Positions 33,201-43,146 of a DNA stretch of 64,000 nt are shown here, piece by piece. Below the pieces are notes generated by a model. It ran no database searches. It was not told the DNA's origin and saw nothing but the letters and a program-made list of their open reading frames with translations. Source of the stretch: Amanita rubescens (Eukaryota > Basidiomycota > Agaricomycetes > Agaricales > Amanitaceae); assembly GCA_015039365.1 (NCBI GenBank), contig WION01000056.1:124001-188000 (forward strand). The letters run 5' to 3'. How positions within the stretch are numbered: position 1 is the first letter of the stretch; every line of letters begins with the position of its first letter. The position numbers and the translations under genes are program-made.

Positions 33201-34916
33201 GTTTAATTCCTTTGGATTTAAGGAATTCTTCAAAGGCTTTATTTACAAATTCCCCCCCTCGATCAGAACGGAGGTGAGAAATAGGTTGTTTAGGATCTAC
33301 AAACTCATTATACCATCCGGTAAAATATTCTAGAGTTTGATCTTTGGTTTTTAATAAACCAATCCACGTATACGAGGTGAAATCGTCAACGATAACACCA
33401 ATATATTTGTATTTGTGGTAAGATATGGCCGGTACGGTCATAAGATCCATATGGAGTAACTCAAAGGGACGAGTAGCTCTCTTTGAAGACAGTTTATAAG
33501 GTTTTGCCTTCATTTTGCCTTTTAGACAACCTTCACAACGTAGTTTTCCTTCTGGAAGTGTAACTTCTTTCCATCCATTGACATTTAACGGTATCTTCGA
33601 AAAGACTTCGTTAGATGGATGACCAAAATGTTTATGCCAGGTCTCGTAGTCTAATAATTTTTCTATAGACTCTGCGTTTGGTTTCTTTGTCGGTCTTCCA
33701 AGAATTAATTTGGAATTCCTGTTGGCTAAGCCAGGACCAGAAACCAGTGTAGGATTCATTATAATAATCCTACCTCAAGCATAAACTAATGTATCTTCGG
33801 GCATAAGATAATGTCCTTCGATACACGTTCTACCCGAGTCTGTAAAGGAAAAGACTACCATCTTTTCATCTTGTTTACAAGTCAATCCTTGTCGGATTAA
33901 TCTGCCATTTGAAATCAAGCGTGCAGTTGCCTGTGGCATATATAGGACAGGGAAGAGCTTTACGAGTGTTGTTTCTCCTGTGGATAACTTGTGTTCAAGA
34001 ATAACTGTGCCAAGTCCCTCAAGACGATCTAAACCATTAGCAGTTTTAACACTGTGGTTTTCATTTGCAGGAAATTCTCTGTATTCAGAGAAGTCTTTCC
34101 TACTAAAGGTAAAGTGATCAGATGCACTGGAGTCACACATCCATAGCGTATCTCCAGTACGTTTCTCAACACATTCCGGACAGGGACATGTTGGATGTAC
34201 TTTATCCTTAAATTTTCTTTTATTGACCGCTAAACATGTAAAAGGTTTCTTAAACATGTTACCAATATTATATGATCGTTCGATCATATTTGCATTATAA
34301 ATGGCAATATCACATGACTTATCTCTTATGAGGCAGGTTTCGTCAAAATTTTCTTTATAATTTATACTATCATATAGTACAGATTGTTCAAAGAAGGAAT
34401 TTATAGTACGACGATGATGTCCCAATTTAGGGAACACCATTTTCATCGCTGCCTCTATAAAGAGAAAGTTAGCCATTTCCAGTTTCTTAATGGTTTCATA
34501 CCATTGTTCGCCGTTATCTTCATAGTAATAATCGTCATAATATAGTTCAGCTTCCTGATCTATATCCATATTTTTGTAGTCGATATCGTCTGACGATATC
34601 CCCATTCCTTGGTTTGATTTATAGGACTCAAAGTCCTGTTCATCCTTTTCTCTTTGTTTGCCTTTGCTAGAGCCGGCAACTGGCTCAGTGATGTTATAAG
34701 GCCCAATACGGGCGACGGTATGTGCAGAACTCATAGTATGTTCTGCGGCTTTAGCAGCCTTTTTCTCGGCTGCATCTGCCTTTCGGCGTTCTCGGTTCCT
34801 CTCCCAGTTAGGACCACGTGTTTGGCCCTCAACTTTACCCGGCCAATTTTGATTTGCCGGAGGAGCAGTAGGAGCCGGTGTTTGAGCGCCTTGTGGAGGC
34901 CTACATCAGCTAACAT
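30243..34916 (-). pseudogene. Ty1/copia gag-pol, decayed
   Basis: Minus-strand reading. From 34734: gag remnant and protease (LWMCDSSASDHFTF). Then GAG-pre-integrase with the HX..H..CX2C finger (WHKHFGHP..CEGCLKGK), integrase (VIVDDFTSYTW, LRSDRGGEFVNK, TPQQNGRVERMNQT), a 230-residue Arg/Ser/Asp-rich linker, RT (ILYVDDILFMG), and RNase H (SSTEAEYISLSDAAR, HIDIRYHFVRE). Three defects: an in-frame TGA at 33777-33775; an internal deletion with frame change near 30850 that removes the RT/RNase H junction (TPLPAGYAP jumps to LAGGAVAWTSRKQ); and truncation of gag with loss of the 5' LTR at about 34916. Non-autonomous and dead. Confidence 0.9.
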
Positions 34917-35928
34917 GTCAAAAGTCTGATGCCATCTGATGCTTCATCAGATGGAATCATTGTACCAGTTCACAAGCCTAATAGACCAGCAGCAGAATTC
35001 ATGTTAAAAGGGTAGCCTATAATCATTAACCCAGACAAACATAGGCTCAGTTGACACATGATAGTTGAATAGGTTGCAAATGGGAATGAGAGAAATTTTA
35101 ACCAATAGTAATATAGATAGCCCATCACATCCAGTCAACAAGCGTTGCTGGAAATATAGATGATCAGGTTGATATATGTTGTACCCAATAGCATTGCAGA
35201 CTTATTAATATAATCATATGGTTAGGAAACCAGAGACAAAGTCCATAGTATAAAGTTAGACAACCAAACTATTTGGACAACTTGATACTAGATAGTCAGG
35301 TAAAAGAAGCACCTGACAGTCAAGCCACTTGGAGAACAGACAATCAGACTGTCAGATGTGAATGAGCAAATACCAGTGAGACGACTATGCTATTGGATAT
35401 ACAGACAGTCAATTATCAATACAGTCAGATCATTAGAGAGTCAGACCATCAGACAGGTAGCAAAACAGGACATCAACTAGTCAGTCAGATCAGACATTTA
35501 GACTATCAGATACTAGTAGCTGGACAATGTATCAGATATAGACTAGTCAGACAGCCAGACAGCCAGATAGATAACTGGACAGAGCATCAGACAGTCAGAC
35601 AGCCAGATAGTCAGACAGATAACTAGACAGAGCATCAGACTGTCAGACAGCTAGACAGTCAGACAGGGTAGCTGGACAGATTATCAGACAGTCAGCAAGC
35701 CAGAGCATCAGACAGGTAACTAGACAGAGCATCAGATGGTCAGACAGCTAGACAGTCAGCAAGTCAGACAAGGTAGTTAGACAGAATATCAGTCAGTAAG
35801 ACAGCTAGACAGATAGCTAGACAATGCCTCAGACAATCAGGTGGCCAGAGAGTCAGACACATAGGTAGAGAGAGCATCAGACAACTAGAAGTCACAAAAG
35901 GTAGCTAGACAGAGTATCAAGCATCAGA
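34906..35928. repeat. Degenerate TCAGACAG-type repeat tract (left of the LINE)
   Basis: No gene. From about 35250 the sequence is dominated by diverged short units such as TCAGACAGTCAGACAGC, TAGACAGAGCATCAGAC and CAGATAG, not in a strict period. Its left edge (ACATCAGCTAAC..AAAAGTCTGAT) resembles, inverted, the 16795-16865 stretch of element B, which has the same TCTGAC-type units. It may therefore be a fragment of the C-run-tipped family that has lost its tips. Confidence 0.75.
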
Positions 35929-35941
35929 CTGTCAGACTGTC
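35929..35941 (+). repeat. LINE target-site duplication, left copy
   Basis: CTGTCAGACTGTC at 35929-35941 equals 43147-43159. Since the target is itself a repeat, a few bases of the 13 could match by chance. Confidence 0.75.
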
Positions 35942-35969
35942 TTTTTTTTTTTTTTTTTTTTTTTTTTTT
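35942..35969 (-). other. Poly(A) tail of the LINE
   Basis: 28 uninterrupted T on the plus strand directly after the left target duplicate; this is the 3' end of the copied RNA and fixes the element's orientation. Confidence 0.9.
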
Positions 35970-36127
35970 CCGAATAGAAATGGATGTATTAAGTACTTTA
36001 TCGTAGTTATTATAGCTATTGTTTCACTTCTACGGAAGTTTGTATGTGTGGCGGAGAGCCCAGGATCATAATGTAATAGTACCTAATAAGTTACTAATAA
36101 ACGAGACGAGGCGGCGTGAGGTTGGAA

Positions 36128-39100
36128 TCACGGGGGTTCTGGGGGAAGGTCGTCAAATGTGAAGGCGGTGGGGTTATTCTTTAGGAATGTCTTGAGTTTT
36201 TTGCTGTTTTCATCAGTGCAGATTGCTTTTACGGAAGAAAGATGGGACGTGTACTTGCCGCATGACGTTAGAATGTGAGACCTTGTGTGGAGAGTAGGGT
36301 TTTCGCAGTGGAAGCATTGTGTCGGCTGATCTGGGAAGAAACGTCTTCGGTATTCTCCTGTTGGGGCGTGGTTCGTGATTGCGCGTGTTAGCCTGGTCAT
36401 CATGAAAGGGTTGTTTTCTGCCATTTCCCGCATGACGAAACGCCGGGTGGTGGGGCCGATGGAGGGTTTGATGGGCTTTTTCTTGCGTTTGATTGTTATC
36501 CAGCTGCGACCCACATAGTGAGGGCTGCGATATCTCGCGTTCCACCAGCGTTGCGCCTGGGACTTTGCCGTTTGTATGAAGTGATCGCGGAGGATGGCTG
36601 GTGCCACTGTTTCATCTTTCTCTCTGTTTGCCAATCTGTCTGCGCGTTCGTTTCCTGCGATTCCTACATGTGACGGGCACCATGAAATTCGTAATGTGTG
36701 CTCAGACGATCGGCTTAGCCAATCTCGTGCGGCTATGCATATTCTTAGGGAGGTGCTTTGGTTCGAGTGTGTATTCGTGTCGAAGAGGGCGTTGATGGCT
36801 GCCTTGTTGTCTGTGATGATGGTTGCACTTTTGATGTCCGTGCACTGGAGGAGCCACGTGATTGCTATTTCGCATGCGTCGAGTTCTGCGTCAAAGGAGG
36901 AGGCGGCAGCGCACCACTCCCTTTTTTCCCCACTCCACTGTTCATTGCTCCAACATACACATGCTGCTGCGCCTCGTCTTTTCCGTCGCCAAAAGGCTCC
37001 GTCTGTGAAGAAGATAACTTGGGTTTTCATTTCGTCTGATAACCAGCGTTTGTACGTTGCTAGCCATGGCTTGAAGGACTCGCTACTCTTCTTGGGGGCA
37101 TCCATGTTTAAGAAGTGGATTCTTGTCAGGTAGGTGTCGAGGATTCTGGCTCCAGGTTTTGCTTCGTCATGGTATGGTTCGAAGTATTCTTGTATTTGGT
37201 CGGTTTTGAGTCGGACTATAGGGTTATCATCTGGTAAGTTGCGGCGTCGGCGTCTTGGGGGTATGTGCCGGTACCGGGTTGGGACTGGGTCATAGTGGAA
37301 GATTTGCCTAAGGAGGTGATTTTCAGGGAGGGTCATGATACGAGCACTGTACTTAGCGAGACATATGTTAAACCATAAGGCAAGTGGGGGGATGCCAGAG
37401 AGGACCTCAAGGGCACCTCGTGGGGTGGTGCGGAAAGCGCCGGTGATCCATCGGGTAGCAAAGGCTTGGACTCTTTCCATTCGCGCTAAACACTTTTTAG
37501 CGCCATCGCCAAAGGGGGCATACCATAGAGCCAGTCCGTAGGCAAGGATCGGGAGGGCGCATGCTTTGTAGATGATGGCTCGTTCTTCTGGCCCGAGACC
37601 GTCGTGAGAGTTTCCGAGCATTTGACATGCTCGCATCGTGCTGAAAGCTTTGTTAGTGTATATTTTAACATGGGTCATGAAATTGAGGCGAGAATCGAAA
37701 TAGAAACCAAGGTAGCGCCATATGTCTGATGGCGGGACTGTCCATATCTTTTCTTCCCATTCAAACGTAAGGGGGGGTTGAGCATCTTCCTTAAATTTCC
37801 GAGTCGGGCTATTGAGGTCAAACGCGTAGAAGTGTTTGAGTTCCAGTTTTGAGTGTTCAGCGGTGAGGCCAAAGTAGGATAGGAGTGTTAGCAGGGTTTT
37901 GTACATGGTAGCGAGGATGTCAACGTTTGTTTGGAAGGAGTCGGATGCTGTAATCAGGGCGCCGTCGTCGACGAAAACCAGTAAGTTGATGCTCTTATCT
38001 GTTCCCCACTGAAAGGCAAGCGTTAGCAACATTGCCAGGTATAGGGCGGAGAGGATGGGGGAGGGGCAATCGCCTTGGGGGACCCCAACGTTGGCGTCCA
38101 TGGGCGGGGACACGTTCGAACCCCATCGGTAGCGTGTAGTGCGATTTGAGAAGTAAGTGACGATAAAGTTTGTGAGTTTCCTGTTAAATCCTAGCTTGGT
38201 TAGTATCGTGAGCATTACCTGGTGGTTAAGTGACGGGAAGAATTGGGCTATGTCCAAGGCAAGGACTGATGTATGTTGGCCACGTTCGCGGGCCTTGACA
38301 ATAGTGTCCATCAGTATAAGGGCAACGTCAGTAGTGGCATGTTTTTGAACGCCACCAAATTGTCCAGGGTGGAGGAGGCTGTGCTTGTTGGCGTCATACT
38401 GGAGCCGGGATGCCAGGATTTTGGTGAAGAGCTTTCCAAGCGTATTGAGAAGGGCGATTGGGCGGTAGGCTTTTGGGACTGAGTAGTCGTCTTTCTTGGG
38501 CTTGGGAATGATAACGCTTTCCGCTTCCTTGAACTGCGCCGGCCAGAAGCTTTCGTCCAGGATTCTGTTGTATAGCTTGACTAGCGCTTTTGCGACTTCG
38601 TAAGTTGCGAGGGCTTTTTTGAGTAGGCGCCATGTGATGTGGTCGCCTCCTGGGGCAGACGAGTTTGATGTTGATTGTATCGCAGTGCGAACTTCGTATA
38701 CCGCCACGGGGGGGAAGTCCCGTTCTGGATGTGTCGGCAAAGCATTTATGAAGCCCCAATTGATTTCTGCCGTGGCGTTGATGTTGAATTGTTTATCGAA
38801 CACTCTCCAGAGGTGGTCAGTGTCGGTGACTGTTTCGCCATTGTCTTTGATTGTGGAGATAGGGGGGACTTTTCGTGCCCCGGTCCAACGGACGCCTTCC
38901 CAAGGTGCTTTGACGCTTGACATGGTCTTGAGCTTTTTGCGGAAGAAGGCTTTTTGTGCCGTTTTCACGGCCTTTTGGAAAGCTTTTCGTGCTGCCGGGG
39001 ACTGTTCCTCCTGGAGTCTGTCTTTAGCTGCCGTGCAGTCATCGTCCCACCACATGGACGGGTTTGATCCCTGCTTTGGGCTTCTTGAGTTTCGACGCCA

Positions 39101-40009
39101 AGCATAGTCGATAGTTCTGTAAATTTCGTCAAATGTGTCAGAGAGATTGGATGAGATGTTATCTGCGCCAGCCAGGATGGCACCTCTGATCGAGTTTACA
39201 AAATCTTCTTCTTCTTCGCTTTCCCCTTTTATGTACGGGGCGCCGCGCCATGTCTTGTTGATGCCGAGATCAAGTTTGAGAAGGGAGTGGTCACTTGGTT
39301 CTCTTTCTTCTATGCAGTTTTGGTAGGTCCACTTTTTGTGACGCAGTAGTGAGACGTGCGCAAAGATGAGGTCGAGGACTGAGGATCGGTTTTGCTTTGG
39401 GTTGTGCCATGTTGGTTGCCCATCTTCGTTAACTAGGTGCAGGTCAGTGAGCGCGAGGGCATTTAGCAGCTCTATTGCCATTTCATCTGCTTCGGTGCGT
39501 TGTGGGTCCCATTCTGGTGAGTGGAGGTTGAAGTCCCCTTGTAGTATGGCGATGTCCCGAAGGGTGGGGAGGGTCATGAGGAGGGTACGGACCGCCGTGT
39601 TGCGCGTCTTTGGTCGGTTGTAGAGGCAGATGACTGTAGCGCTTGATTGGTCAACGTTCCTGGTGAGACGAAGAGTCAGTACATTTGAGGTCGGTACATC
39701 TAGTGGGTCCATGAATAGGGAAAAGGAGGGGAGGATGCGCTTGTTAACGAAAATGGCTACTTGCGAGTCTGGGAATGCGGATCGTTTGTCTATGCAAACC
39801 CACTGGGCGTGGGCTGCTGTTCCTATGAGGGGGTCTCCTTCCTCATTCGTTGAAGACGCAATATTTCGGACTTGGTATACGGGGAGTTCCTGAATAAAGA
39901 GGAGGTCAGTATTTGATTGTAGCGTTTCGAGAAGAGTGTGGAGGTGGGGTCTGTTTTTACGGATGTTTTGGAAGGCAAACTTTAGTTTCGAGACAAAGCT
40001 TATCGCCAT
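36128..40009 (-). CDS. LINE ORF2: endonuclease, reverse transcriptase, RNase H
   Basis: 1,293 codons. The N-terminal APE-type endonuclease starts LKFAFQNIRKNR, with LLFIQELP, ILQGDFNLHSPEW and SDHSLLKLDL. RT follows, with AYRPIALLNTLGKLFTKIL, VLALDIAQFFPSLNH, GVPQGDCPSPILS and the catalytic LLVFVDDGALI (FVDD rather than YADD). RNase H then gives FFTDGAFWRRK, SFDAELDACEIA, ITDNKAAINAL and PSHVGIAGNERADRLA. A final CX2C..H..C cluster is CFHCENPTLHTRSHILTSC. All core catalytic acidic residues are present. The ATG (40009-40007) overlaps the ORF1 stop, so ORF2 is probably made by termination-reinitiation. Confidence 0.95.
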   Translation of the reverse strand: MAISFVSKLKFAFQNIRKNRPHLHTLLETLQSNTDLLFIQELPVYQVRNIASSTNEEGDPLIGTAAHAQWVCIDKRSAFPDSQVAIFVNKRILPSFSLFMDPLDVPTSNVLTLRLTRNVDQSSATVICLYNRPKTRNTAVRTLLMTLPTLRDIAILQGDFNLHSPEWDPQRTEADEMAIELLNALALTDLHLVNEDGQPTWHNPKQNRSSVLDLIFAHVSLLRHKKWTYQNCIEEREPSDHSLLKLDLGINKTWRGAPYIKGESEEEEDFVNSIRGAILAGADNISSNLSDTFDEIYRTIDYAWRRNSRSPKQGSNPSMWWDDDCTAAKDRLQEEQSPAARKAFQKAVKTAQKAFFRKKLKTMSSVKAPWEGVRWTGARKVPPISTIKDNGETVTDTDHLWRVFDKQFNINATAEINWGFINALPTHPERDFPPVAVYEVRTAIQSTSNSSAPGGDHITWRLLKKALATYEVAKALVKLYNRILDESFWPAQFKEAESVIIPKPKKDDYSVPKAYRPIALLNTLGKLFTKILASRLQYDANKHSLLHPGQFGGVQKHATTDVALILMDTIVKARERGQHTSVLALDIAQFFPSLNHQVMLTILTKLGFNRKLTNFIVTYFSNRTTRYRWGSNVSPPMDANVGVPQGDCPSPILSALYLAMLLTLAFQWGTDKSINLLVFVDDGALITASDSFQTNVDILATMYKTLLTLLSYFGLTAEHSKLELKHFYAFDLNSPTRKFKEDAQPPLTFEWEEKIWTVPPSDIWRYLGFYFDSRLNFMTHVKIYTNKAFSTMRACQMLGNSHDGLGPEERAIIYKACALPILAYGLALWYAPFGDGAKKCLARMERVQAFATRWITGAFRTTPRGALEVLSGIPPLALWFNICLAKYSARIMTLPENHLLRQIFHYDPVPTRYRHIPPRRRRRNLPDDNPIVRLKTDQIQEYFEPYHDEAKPGARILDTYLTRIHFLNMDAPKKSSESFKPWLATYKRWLSDEMKTQVIFFTDGAFWRRKRRGAAACVCWSNEQWSGEKREWCAAASSFDAELDACEIAITWLLQCTDIKSATIITDNKAAINALFDTNTHSNQSTSLRICIAARDWLSRSSEHTLRISWCPSHVGIAGNERADRLANREKDETVAPAILRDHFIQTAKSQAQRWWNARYRSPHYVGRSWITIKRKKKPIKPSIGPTTRRFVMREMAENNPFMMTRLTRAITNHAPTGEYRRRFFPDQPTQCFHCENPTLHTRSHILTSCGKYTSHLSSVKAICTDENSKKLKTFLKNNPTAFTFDDLPPEPP

Positions 40010-40011
40010 TA
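40007..40011 (-). promoter_or_regulatory. TAATG stop/start overlap between LINE ORF1 and ORF2
   Basis: The ORF1 stop TAA and ORF2 start ATG share one base on the minus strand. Such UAAUG junctions support coupled termination-reinitiation in some other LINEs (for example insect SART1). Confidence 0.75.
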
Positions 40012-42981
40012 CGATGATGAGGCTATGGGGTTGGTGGTGCCCTGTTTGATTTCATTGGCGATGCGGCTTGTGGCCGCCAGCGATCGTCTTTCTCGGGCCA
40101 GGATTTGCAGTTCCCTGATCTTGTTGTCATCATAGCGCGCCGCATAGAAGTTGCAGGCAGAGCTGGTCGCCTCGTGGTTTTCGCCACAGTTTATGCATGT
40201 TGGGCTGCACGGTTGGCCCGTTTTGCACGAAGTGCACTGGCCAGAGTGAGAGATGGTGGCGTGGTTGCCTCCACACCGTGCACATGTCGCTTGCTGAGAT
40301 CGGCACCAGTAGGCAGGGTGGCCCCACCTCATGCACGTGGTGCATTGCTTGGCGCCGTTCTTGACAATCCAAGGGAGGCATCGGCGTGGGCCGCATGAGA
40401 AATGTATGGTCGTGTTCAAGAGCTTTTTACCCAGTGACCCTTGGGCATCGTCTGCCACCCCCACGAGGACAACTGCAGTGAGACCCTTTTTTTGCCCCCT
40501 CGGGGTGATGAACTTTGGTCGCTCGACGAAGTGGATGTCGGCCCAGGCTGGGTGGGATCTTATCTCGTTTTCGAGGTCGTATTCGTCTGCTTCTGTGCCA
40601 TCAAAATTTACTGTCGGGACGGCCGCAAACTTCAGGAGGGTGGTGGGTGGGCGATTGGTAACAGTTACTGTATCATCATCCAGAGAATTGGCTGCTTTCT
40701 TCAGGAGTTCTGTGATTGTATCGTCGAGAGGGCTATTGCACTGGATTACGAGGGTTCCGCGCATGGACCATTTGACGGAGGCGATTGGGTTTGTCTTTAC
40801 GTGGTTTAGCTCCTGGGGGCTGGCCGTGGCGTTGACAGCGTTGACTATAGATTGTGCGAGAAGGTTGCCGGTCTGGGACCTGAGGGTGTCGGTTTTAGTG
40901 TTCTTGCCCAAGGAGATGTGAAGCTCTGTGCTTCTGGTGCCGCGTATTGTTGGACGGTGAGGGGGCTTGCCTGCGGGCGGGCGCTTGTTCTGGACAACAG
41001 TCCAAGGGTTTTCGGAGTCTATGCGGGCTATGTTAGCGTACGTTTTTGGCGGTGAGGAGGGATAAGGCTTAGTCCCGGGCTGGGGGCCCCTGGCGTTTTT
41101 GCACCGTTCTTCAATATCCTTGCTTGTTTTTGTGTAGGCTGCGCGAATGTCTCTATCGATGTCTGCCAGGGTGCGGGCCATCCGTTCTTTGGCTTCATTG
41201 GTCGGGCCATTTGCGAGGGGAGGGGCAAAGGGATTGGATCGCCTACTTTGCTGGTTTGCGTTCGGGGCTTGGGTTCCTGTGGTGGTGGGCGTGGGCTTCA
41301 GAATTGAGTGTGCCACATCTGCCATTTTGAAAGACATTTCAATGAGCGAGTCGATGTTTGCGCCGGGGTTGTTTTGAAGGTTGTACTTGAGGAGTTGGGA
41401 GATGGTTTCTGGTGGAGGGGTTCCCCATGTTACGGTGACGCCGTCTTGCTCTGCAACCGTGTTAATTGGCCGTCTTTTGCCCGTAAAATTGTTGGTCGTG
41501 GTCGGAGGGGGCGTTGGCTTTTTCGGGCGATGTCCAACAGTCAGGGGGGATGGTGGCGTATCGATAGCCATGTTTGTTTCGTCGTTAGTCGGTTCCTTTT
41601 TTGTCTGTTCATTACCTGAGAGTGACTTTTCGTTTCTGTGGTTTTCTTGGTGTTCCGCCCATTGGAGCATCAGCTCTTGGTTTGCCGTGCGCAGAATTTC
41701 CATTTCTTGATCTTGGCGCCTGCGGGACTCTATTTCCCTTTCTAATTCGTCGAGTAGCATACCATGTTCCTCCTGCAAATGGGTGAACTTTGCGTGGGTG
41801 TTCTTGAAGGAGTTTTCCGCCTCGTTGGCTCTTGCGTTTGCGTGGGAGATGGATTGGGCGAGCGCGTTTGCGCGTTTTTGTTCGTTTTCAAACTCTTGCC
41901 TGAGGTGCCTGTTGCGTTCTTCTATCTGTTTAATGCGGGAGTTAGCATCCCGTAGGTCTAATTTGGTAGAGGTGATGGTCTTAGCCATGGATTTGGCCCA
42001 GGTGTATACTTCTTCAAGGCTACGGATTTCAGAGTCTTGCTCTTTGAGGCGTTCATCTGACTTCTTGATGGATAGGTCTCCCCCTAGGAGCGTGGGGGCG
42101 AAGGTCGCAGCGATGGAGCTGGCGACGTCCACGATTTGGTCTCTGGATCCCCGGGTCCTAAAGGGGGAAATTATGTCAATGACGAGGTATCCTAAGGAGT
42201 AAACATTTGGGGAGTCCGAGAGGATTTCTCGGATGGTCCGTCGAACCGTATCAATCAAAGCAGGTAAACTCAGGCGGGCAATTGCGTCGTTTTGTAGTGG
42301 GGCTGCTGTGCTAGTCAAGGCCTCATGTTCAGCGTTGATGTCCACTGGTGCGCCGCAGTGCTCCCCGGTGGGGGGAGGGGTCCGGATGCTTTGTGCTTCG
42401 TAGGTTTTCTGGATGCACGTTTTCAGCACGTTGAGGGGGGCCGTGTCCACGGTTCGGTCCGGCACCAAGAGGTGGGGTGCTTTTTCCAATTGTCTGATTG
42501 TGTTGGCTATCGGGGAAGGGAGGCTTCCCAGGGGGGTGAAGCGCCTCTTGACTTTGGTCTTATGTTTTGGCCGAGGCGTTCTAGGGTCGTACTCGCGCTC
42601 CTGAGATTGGGAGGGTGGGACTGACGTCCTGTCGTTCATGTCTTCGTCTTCCGATCCGTGCCAGAATCTTCCTTTGGGGGGGGTGCATTTGTACGGTGAG
42701 TCAAGGGTTTCGAGGCGCTGGGCGTATTCATCGTTTGGCGGGTCTGTGTAACCTGGGCTTACGTCACATTTGATGCCTGAATCGCGGAGTTCAATTGGAT
42801 CGAGTAGCTGTTGGGTTGTCGGGTAATGCAGAGAAGGGATCGGGGAGAAGGCCTGCGCTGAGCCTTTGGTCACCTGAGAGACGTAAGATAGGGCTGGGGT
42901 GGGGGATCTATTATTAGGCGGGGGGGGATTAATGCGGCGGTCCGTAGGAGAGTGGGGAGGGGTGCTCCCTCGTTCTGCCAT
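40009..42981 (-). CDS. LINE ORF1: RNA-binding gag-like protein
   Basis: 990 codons, ending TAA at 40011-40009. The N-terminal 300 residues are Pro/Thr-rich. A long coiled coil follows at about residues 300-430 (LKEQDSEIRSLEEVYTWAK and onward heptads), then a Pro/Asn-rich linker. The C-terminus has three zinc knuckles: CTTCMRWGHPAYWC (CX2CX4HX4C), then CARCGGNHATISHSGQC, then CINCGENHEATSSAC. This is the standard LINE ORF1 layout of trimerising coiled coil plus nucleic-acid-binding knuckles. It coats the element RNA in the ribonucleoprotein (family role). Confidence 0.93.
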   Translation of the reverse strand: MAERGSTPPHSPTDRRINPPPPNNRSPTPALSYVSQVTKGSAQAFSPIPSLHYPTTQQLLDPIELRDSGIKCDVSPGYTDPPNDEYAQRLETLDSPYKCTPPKGRFWHGSEDEDMNDRTSVPPSQSQEREYDPRTPRPKHKTKVKRRFTPLGSLPSPIANTIRQLEKAPHLLVPDRTVDTAPLNVLKTCIQKTYEAQSIRTPPPTGEHCGAPVDINAEHEALTSTAAPLQNDAIARLSLPALIDTVRRTIREILSDSPNVYSLGYLVIDIISPFRTRGSRDQIVDVASSIAATFAPTLLGGDLSIKKSDERLKEQDSEIRSLEEVYTWAKSMAKTITSTKLDLRDANSRIKQIEERNRHLRQEFENEQKRANALAQSISHANARANEAENSFKNTHAKFTHLQEEHGMLLDELEREIESRRRQDQEMEILRTANQELMLQWAEHQENHRNEKSLSGNEQTKKEPTNDETNMAIDTPPSPLTVGHRPKKPTPPPTTTNNFTGKRRPINTVAEQDGVTVTWGTPPPETISQLLKYNLQNNPGANIDSLIEMSFKMADVAHSILKPTPTTTGTQAPNANQQSRRSNPFAPPLANGPTNEAKERMARTLADIDRDIRAAYTKTSKDIEERCKNARGPQPGTKPYPSSPPKTYANIARIDSENPWTVVQNKRPPAGKPPHRPTIRGTRSTELHISLGKNTKTDTLRSQTGNLLAQSIVNAVNATASPQELNHVKTNPIASVKWSMRGTLVIQCNSPLDDTITELLKKAANSLDDDTVTVTNRPPTTLLKFAAVPTVNFDGTEADEYDLENEIRSHPAWADIHFVERPKFITPRGQKKGLTAVVLVGVADDAQGSLGKKLLNTTIHFSCGPRRCLPWIVKNGAKQCTTCMRWGHPAYWCRSQQATCARCGGNHATISHSGQCTSCKTGQPCSPTCINCGENHEATSSACNFYAARYDDNKIRELQILARERRSLAATSRIANEIKQGTTNPIASSS

Positions 42982-43146
42982 TTGGGCAACACGAGGAGAA
43001 GAAAGGGGGGTTGTAAAGGGGTGAAAGCCGGACTGAACGGGGGTTTCAGGGGCTCTTGGGGTGTGTTGCTTGTAGAGCTGGGGTTTGGGTGCTGTTTTTC
43101 CGTAAATTTCCCAATCCGGAAGGTGGTGGTAAAAGGAAAAGAGCCG

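Larger units (their letters stand above)
35942..43146 (-). mobile_element. Full-length non-LTR retrotransposon (LINE, Tad/I-like with RNase H)
   Basis: 7.2 kb on the minus strand: 165-nt 5' leader, ORF1, ORF2, about 160-nt 3' UTR and a 28-nt poly(A) (T run, 35942-35969). Flanked by the 13-bp duplication CTGTCAGACTGTC. Both ORFs are open from end to end and overlap as TAATG. Intact ORFs, poly(A) and duplication indicate a young, possibly active copy. It inserted into the TCAGACAG repeat tract. Confidence 0.93.

Noticed and set aside
35250..35928. Possible CRISPR-like or satellite array of CAGACAG repeats
   Set aside because: Units are irregular in length and spacing with no constant repeat/spacer structure, and the genome is eukaryotic.
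36594..42624. Plus-strand ORFs of 60-196 codons across the LINE
   Set aside because: Antisense shadows of the two LINE ORFs; no motifs and no splice context.
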